Below, in pieces: positions 32,864 through 36,981 of a stretch of 36,981 nt of DNA. Both the position numbers and the translations under genes were made by a program. Below the pieces are notes generated by a model. It saw only the letters and a program-made list of their open reading frames with translations. It made no database searches and had not been told where the DNA came from. Within the stretch, counting starts at the first letter, position 1. Each line of letters starts with the position of its first letter. The stretch covers positions 1 to 36,981 of the forward strand of contig DASXHZ010000016.1 in NCBI GenBank assembly GCA_036488085.1. Reading direction: 5' to 3'. Source of the DNA: DASXHZ01 sp036488085 (GTDB lineage: Bacteria; Acidobacteriota; Thermoanaerobaculia; Gp7-AA8).

Positions 32864-34402
32864 CTAGATCTCTTCCGTATCGATCTGCGCCCGCTGCAAC
32901 GAACCGGAGTAGTCGACATAGATCGACTTCCACTCGGTGAACACGTCGATGCCGGCGACGCCCGCCTCACGGTGCCCGTTGCCGGTTTCCTTCACGCCGC
33001 CGAACGGCAGGTGCGTCTCGGCACCGATCGTCGGCGCGTTGACGTAGAAGATGCCGGTGTACATGTCGCGCATGGCGACGAAGGCGTTGTTGACGTCGCG
33101 CGTGTAAATCGACGACGAGAGGCCGTAGCGGACGCCGTTGCCGATCTCGATCGCCTCTTCGAGCGACTTGCACTTCATCACCGACGTCACCGGCCCGAAG
33201 ATCTCCTCCTGCGCGATGCGCATCGACGGCTTCACGTCGACGAACACCGTCGGCTGGTGGAAGTGTCCTTTGCCGAAAGATCCGTCCGTGAGCTCCTCGC
33301 CGCCGGTCGCGACCGTGGCGCCTTCGTCCTTGCCGATCTTGACGTATTTCTTCACCGTATCGATCTGCGAGCCGCTGATGTTCGGTCCCATGTCGACGTC
33401 GTCGAGGCCGAAGCCGACGCGCATCTTCTTGGCGCGCGCCGAAAGCTTCTCGACGAACTGATCGTGGATCTTGGCGTGCGCCACGACGCGCGAGGCCGCC
33501 GTGCAGCGCTGCCCGGCCGTGCCGAATGCGCCCCACAGCGCGCCGTCGACCGCGAGATCGATGTCGGCGTCGTCCATCACCATGATCACGTTCTTGCCGC
33601 CCATCTCGAGATGGACCTTCTTGAACTGCGGCGCGCACGCGACCGAGATGCCGCGTCCGACTTCCGTCGATCCGGTGAACGAAACGATCTTGACCCGTTC
33701 GTCGAGGATGAGCGGCTCGCCGACTTCGCGTCCGCCGCCGGTCACGACGTTGAACACGCCCGCCGGCAGCCCCGCCTCTTCGAACGCCTCGGCCAGCATG
33801 ATCACGCACAGCGGCGTCTGCGACGCCGGCTTGATGACAACCGTGTTGCCGCAGACCAGCGCCGGCATCGTCTTCCACGCCGGAATCGCCAACGGGAAGT
33901 TCCACGGCGTGACGAGTCCCGCCACGCCCATCGGCATCCGGACCGCCATGTTGAACTTGTTGGGAAGCTCGGACGGCGTCGTGACGCCGAACAGACGGCG
34001 CCCTTCGCCGGCCATCAGGTACGCGAGATCGATCGCCTCCTGGACGTCGCCCTTCGTCTCCTCGAGCACCTTCCCCATCTCGCGCGTCATCTCGCGCGCG
34101 ATCTTTTCCTTGTCGCGCTGCAGGATGGCCGCGGCGCGGTAGAGGTACTCGGCCCGTTTCGGCGCCGGGACGAGGCGCCACGTTTTGTAGGCGCGGTCCG
34201 CGGCGTCGACCGCGGTGCGGACGTCAGCCGCATTCGACTCCTGGAACGTGCCGATGTGGTCGTCGTCGTTCGCCGGGTTGACGTCGTCGAACGTCTTTCC
34301 CGACTTCGACGCCACCCATTCGCCGTTGACGTAGTTCTTGTAGTCGCGCGGAGCGCGGAGGGAGTACTTCTCGTGAACCGGTTGTGTCGTAGTCGTGGAC
34401 AT
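32864..34402 (-). CDS. NAD(P)-dependent aldehyde dehydrogenase
   Basis: A 512-aa member of the aldehyde dehydrogenase superfamily that oxidises an aldehyde to its acid with NAD(P). Key residues: Asn168 in TPWNFPL, Lys191 in IKPASQTP, FTGSTEVG (242-249) of the nucleotide-binding loop, general base Glu266 in LEMGGKN, nucleophile Cys300 in GQRCTAASR, and EEIFGPV. The C-terminal LPFGGVKETGNGHREAG is typical of a group including 2,5-dioxovalerate/semialdehyde dehydrogenase-like proteins, but the substrate cannot be fixed. The ATG at 34402 is preferred because AAGGTGA lies just upstream; a GTG at 34408 overlapping the bactofilin stop is the alternative. It sits between bactofilin (2-nt gap) and the M28 peptidase (0-nt gap) in one operon. 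No signal peptide, so cytosolic. Confidence 0.94.
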   Translation of the reverse strand: MSTTTTQPVHEKYSLRAPRDYKNYVNGEWVASKSGKTFDDVNPANDDDHIGTFQESNAADVRTAVDAADRAYKTWRLVPAPKRAEYLYRAAAILQRDKEKIAREMTREMGKVLEETKGDVQEAIDLAYLMAGEGRRLFGVTTPSELPNKFNMAVRMPMGVAGLVTPWNFPLAIPAWKTMPALVCGNTVVIKPASQTPLCVIMLAEAFEEAGLPAGVFNVVTGGGREVGEPLILDERVKIVSFTGSTEVGRGISVACAPQFKKVHLEMGGKNVIMVMDDADIDLAVDGALWGAFGTAGQRCTAASRVVAHAKIHDQFVEKLSARAKKMRVGFGLDDVDMGPNISGSQIDTVKKYVKIGKDEGATVATGGEELTDGSFGKGHFHQPTVFVDVKPSMRIAQEEIFGPVTSVMKCKSLEEAIEIGNGVRYGLSSSIYTRDVNNAFVAMRDMYTGIFYVNAPTIGAETHLPFGGVKETGNGHREAGVAGIDVFTEWKSIYVDYSGSLQRAQIDTEEI

Positions 34403-34404
34403 GT

Positions 34405-34833
34405 TCACTTCACCTTCGCCGCATTCAGCGCGGCATCCTCGCGTGGTTTGGACGATCCCATGTCGACGTTGCCGCGGAAACGGGCTCCGTCGGCGACGAC
34501 GACCTTCGGCGCTTTGATGTTGCCGTCCACGGTCGCGCTGGCGACCAGCTCGACGCGCTCGTCGGCCGAGACGTCGCCGGTGAGCTTCCCCTCGACGGTA
34601 ACGTTCTTTGCGTGAACGGTTGCCTCGACGCGTGCCTTTGTCCCGATCAGGAGGTTGCTCTGCAGGTCGATCTTGCCGTGGACAGTCCCTTCAATCGTCA
34701 CCGACTCGTTGCCGGTGATCGTTCCGTCGAAGGTCACGTTCGGGCCGAAAAATGTCCCGCTCGGCGTGGTTCCTGCGGTTGTATTTGGACGCGCCTGCGG
34801 CTGCGGCGGCACTTCTTTGGAGAACAAAGCCAT
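34405..34833 (-). CDS. Bactofilin (polymer-forming cytoskeletal protein)
   Basis: A 142-aa protein of the bactofilin family, which self-assembles into nucleotide-free filaments near the membrane and helps localise cell-wall or polar proteins. The Pro/Thr-rich N-terminus (1-26) is followed by a right-handed beta-helix core of short repeats with hydrophobic positions every five or six residues (TFFGPNVTFDGTITGNESVTI, EGTVHGKIDLQSN, EGKLTGDVSADERV, DGNIKAPKVVVADGARFRGNVDM) and a charged tail. The ATG at 34833 has AGAGGA 8 nt upstream; the 14 extra upstream residues (from 34875) are less likely. It is the first gene of the bactofilin, aldehyde dehydrogenase, M28 operon and is divergent from the MacA-like gene with 114 nt between, in which I see no clear promoter. 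Confidence 0.93.
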   Translation of the reverse strand: MALFSKEVPPQPQARPNTTAGTTPSGTFFGPNVTFDGTITGNESVTIEGTVHGKIDLQSNLLIGTKARVEATVHAKNVTVEGKLTGDVSADERVELVASATVDGNIKAPKVVVADGARFRGNVDMGSSKPREDAALNAAKVK

Positions 34834-34947
34834 TGAGGAGATCCTCTCGTGAAAATCGGGCGCGAAGCATAGCACGCACAGTGCAGTAGACTCCGGCGGC
34901 GTTCAACGCGAGCGATATGGGGTCGTATCCCCGAAGGGGTTTCAAGA

Positions 34948-36228
34948 TTGCGACGTACGACAACAGCCATCCTGCTGGCCGCTGCCATCCTCTCCTGCCG
35001 CGGCACGGGCAAACAGAACGAGCAATACAAGACTGAAAAAGCGGGCCGCGGCGACGTCACCATGACCGTCACCGCCACCGGCACCCTCTCCGCCGTCACG
35101 ACCGTGCAGGTCGGCAGCCAGGTGTCCGGCGTCATCTCCCGTCTCTACGCCGACTTCAATAGCCACGTGAAAAAGGGACAGCTCCTCGCGGAGCTCGATC
35201 CGACGCCGTTTCAGCAGACGGTCGATCAGCGCCAGGCCGACGTAACGAAGGCGCAGGTCGAAGCCGCGAACGCGAAAATCACCTACGACCGCCAGAAACG
35301 CCTGACCGTCGCCGGACTGGCGGCGCAGGCCGACCTCGACTCCGCCAAGACCGCGTACGAAGGGGCGCAGGCGCAGGTCTCTCAGGCGCGCGCCGCCCTC
35401 TCGCAGGCGCAGACGAACCTCAAGTATGCGAAGATCGAGTCGCCGATCGACGGCGTGGTCGTCGACCGTTCCTACGATGTCGGCCAAACCGTCGCCGCCT
35501 CGTTTCAGGCGCCGACGCTGTTCCAGATCGCACAGGACCTGACGAAGATGCAGGTGCAGGCGGACGTCGACCAGTCCGACATCGGCCGCATCCAGGTCGG
35601 CCAGTTCTCGCGTTTCACCGTCGACTCGTACCCCGACGAGACGTTCCGCGGGCGCATCTCGCAGATCCGCCTCAACGCGACGGTGTCCCAGAACGTCGTC
35701 ACGTATCCCGTCATCATCGAAGTCCCGAATCCCGACGAGAAGCTCCGGCCGAAGATGACCGCGAACGTAACAATCAGCGTGGCGCGCGTGCAGAACGTCC
35801 TCCGCGTTCCGAACGGAGCGCTCCGCTTCCGCCCCGAGGGGGTCAAGGAGACGCCGGCGACGACGAGCGGCGGACAGTCGGCCGCTTCCAGCGCGCCGAA
35901 CCAGAACCGCGACATGGCGCAGCTCGCACAGCGCGGTGGTGCGGGACCCGGCGGCGCCGCGGGCGGATTCGGACGCGGGTCGCGCCACGGCGGCCAGCAG
36001 CAGAAGAAGACGCAGACCATCTACATCCTCGACGCGAACAAGAAGCCGCAGCCGGTCGAGATCCGCACCGGAATCACTGACGGCCGCTACACGGAAGTGG
36101 TCGACGGCGCTCTGAAAGAGGGCCAGGACGTGATCGTCGGGATGGCGACCACCAAAGTCGACTCCAGCGGCGCGACCGGGAGTCCGTTCGGCGGCGGCGG
36201 CCGTGGCGGCGGCGGTCGAGGTCGATAA
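34948..36228 (+). CDS. MacA-like periplasmic adaptor (RND/HlyD fold) of an ABC efflux system, lipoprotein
   Basis: A 426-aa membrane-fusion protein linking an inner-membrane MacB-type ABC exporter to an outer-membrane channel. Start is TTG at 34948, with GAAGGGG 8 nt upstream. The lead MRRTTTAILLAAAILSC suggests a lipoprotein (Cys17) instead of the usual N-terminal membrane helix. Lipoyl half-motifs GTLSAVTTVQVGSQVSG (45-61) and ESPIDGVVVDRSYDVGQ (164-180) flank an alpha-helical hairpin (about 85-160, Gln/Ala-rich); a beta-barrel follows (about 200-280). An unusual low-complexity insert (about 300-355, rich in Gly, Gln, Ser and Arg) interrupts the membrane-proximal domain, and the C-terminus is Gly/Arg-rich (SPFGGGGRGGGGRGR). 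It ends 3 nt before the ATPase gene. Confidence 0.93.
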   Translation: MRRTTTAILLAAAILSCRGTGKQNEQYKTEKAGRGDVTMTVTATGTLSAVTTVQVGSQVSGVISRLYADFNSHVKKGQLLAELDPTPFQQTVDQRQADVTKAQVEAANAKITYDRQKRLTVAGLAAQADLDSAKTAYEGAQAQVSQARAALSQAQTNLKYAKIESPIDGVVVDRSYDVGQTVAASFQAPTLFQIAQDLTKMQVQADVDQSDIGRIQVGQFSRFTVDSYPDETFRGRISQIRLNATVSQNVVTYPVIIEVPNPDEKLRPKMTANVTISVARVQNVLRVPNGALRFRPEGVKETPATTSGGQSAASSAPNQNRDMAQLAQRGGAGPGGAAGGFGRGSRHGGQQQKKTQTIYILDANKKPQPVEIRTGITDGRYTEVVDGALKEGQDVIVGMATTKVDSSGATGSPFGGGGRGGGGRGR

Positions 36229-36231
36229 CCT

Positions 36232-36981
36232 GTGGCGTTCGTCATCGAGATCGACAGCCTGACCAAGGTCTACTCCCTCGGCGAGGTGGAAGTCCGCGCG
36301 CTCGACGGCGTCGATATCAACGTCGACGTCGGCGACTTCGTCGCGATCATGGGACCGTCCGGCTCCGGAAAGTCGACACTGATGAACATCATCGGCTGCC
36401 TCGACCGCCCGACCGCCGGCACGTACAAACTCGACGGCGTCGACGTCTCCGAGCTCAATCGCGACGAGCGTGCGGTCATTCGCAACGCCAAGATCGGCTT
36501 CGTCTTCCAGAGCTTCAACCTCCTCGCGCGCACCTCGGCGGTCGAGAACGTCGAGCTTCCGCTACTCTACGGTGAGCTCGGACTCACGGGCGGCGACCGG
36601 CGGAAGGCGGCGATCGAAGCGCTCCATCGTGTCGGTCTCGCCGGCCGCGAAGGGAACCACCCGTCGCAACTCTCGGGCGGACAACAGCAGCGCGTCGCGA
36701 TCGCGCGCGCGCTCGTGACCAATCCCGCGATCCTTCTGGCCGACGAGCCGACCGGCAACCTCGACTCCCGCACGTCGGAAGAGATCATGGGCATCTTCCA
36801 GCAGCTGAACGACGACGGAAAGACCGTCGTCCTCATCACCCACGAGCCGGACATCGCGCAGCACGCGCGGCGCGTCGTCAACGTCCGCGACGGCCGCATC
36901 CAGGCCGACGAGCGGGTCCAGCAGCTCCGGGTGCGGACTCAGGGCATCGCGCCGCCGGTGGCGGCAGAGGCACGCAAATGA
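36232..36981 (+). CDS. MacB/LolD-type ABC transporter ATPase
   Basis: A 249-aa nucleotide-binding subunit. GTG start at 36232, with GAGG about 11 nt upstream inside the end of the adaptor gene. Walker A GPSGSGKST (41-49), Q-loop Gln93 in FVFQSFNLL, signature LSGGQQQR (147-154), Walker B ILLADE (167-172) with TGNLDS, and H-loop His204 in LITHEPD. The sequence MNIIGCLDRPTAGTY and the spacing are typical of MacB/LolD-type ATPases that drive mechanotransmission rather than substrate passage through the membrane. Unlike E. coli MacB the ATPase is a separate protein, so the FtsX/MacB-like permease should be encoded immediately downstream, beyond the window, which ends exactly at this stop codon. 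The 25-residue tail after the ATPase core has no known role. Confidence 0.95.
   Translation: MAFVIEIDSLTKVYSLGEVEVRALDGVDINVDVGDFVAIMGPSGSGKSTLMNIIGCLDRPTAGTYKLDGVDVSELNRDERAVIRNAKIGFVFQSFNLLARTSAVENVELPLLYGELGLTGGDRRKAAIEALHRVGLAGREGNHPSQLSGGQQQRVAIARALVTNPAILLADEPTGNLDSRTSEEIMGIFQQLNDDGKTVVLITHEPDIAQHARRVVNVRDGRIQADERVQQLRVRTQGIAPPVAAEARK

Overview
The window (about 37 kb, high GC) looks like chromosomal sequence from a Gram-negative member of the Acidobacteriota, possibly near Thermoanaerobaculia (inference, moderate confidence). The support is a VWFA-related protein of the type described mainly from Acidobacteria, Oar-like TonB-dependent receptors with an N-terminal carboxypeptidase-regulatory-like domain, sulfatase-fold/TPR lipoproteins, a bactofilin and an EttA-type ABC-F protein. 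I saw no tRNA, rRNA, CRISPR array, transposase, integrase or phage gene.

Layout. (1) 1-1.85 kb: 3' end of groEL, a strong terminator, then a repeat-rich gap. (2) 1.85-5.7 kb, minus strand: an M1-like zinc peptidase followed, with a 4-nt overlap, by an M20 metallopeptidase; both look exported. (3) 5.8-8.7 kb: a small membrane protein, convergent with an MFS carrier and a PlsC-like acyltransferase that overlap by 4 nt. (4) 8.8-15.1 kb: a multi-pass membrane SpoIIE/PP2C phosphatase, a TMTC-like membrane protein with about nine TPRs, and divergent ettA. (5) 15.4-31.2 kb: an island of surface and periplasmic genes holding two full-length TonB receptors at its ends, one half-size receptor in the middle, three paralogous sulfatase-fold + TPR lipoproteins, and a VWFA-related protein. 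(6) 31.5-34.8 kb, minus strand: a tight bactofilin, aldehyde dehydrogenase, M28 peptidase operon. (7) 34.9-37 kb: a MacA-like adaptor and a MacB-like ATPase, whose permease should lie just beyond the window.

The island is the part most likely to be a poorly described system. All three sulfatase-fold proteins carry T-L-P-S-H where a true sulfatase has C/S-x-P-S-R. They therefore lack the residue converted to formylglycine and instead resemble the threonine-nucleophile motif of NPP-type phosphodiesterases. Together with outer-membrane receptors and TPR scaffolds this suggests processing or transfer of phospho-esters in the envelope rather than sulfate-ester hydrolysis. This is inference; no substrate can be read from the sequence.

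Non-coding structure also stands out: a two-hairpin palindromic element present twice (1751-1805 and 28096-28150), a cluster of CGAGTAACGA-type repeats, a perfect match to the Gram-positive-type LexA box 44 nt upstream of one TonB receptor, a 17-bp perfect palindrome behind ettA, and a large inverted repeat that encodes the signal peptide of the M28 peptidase.
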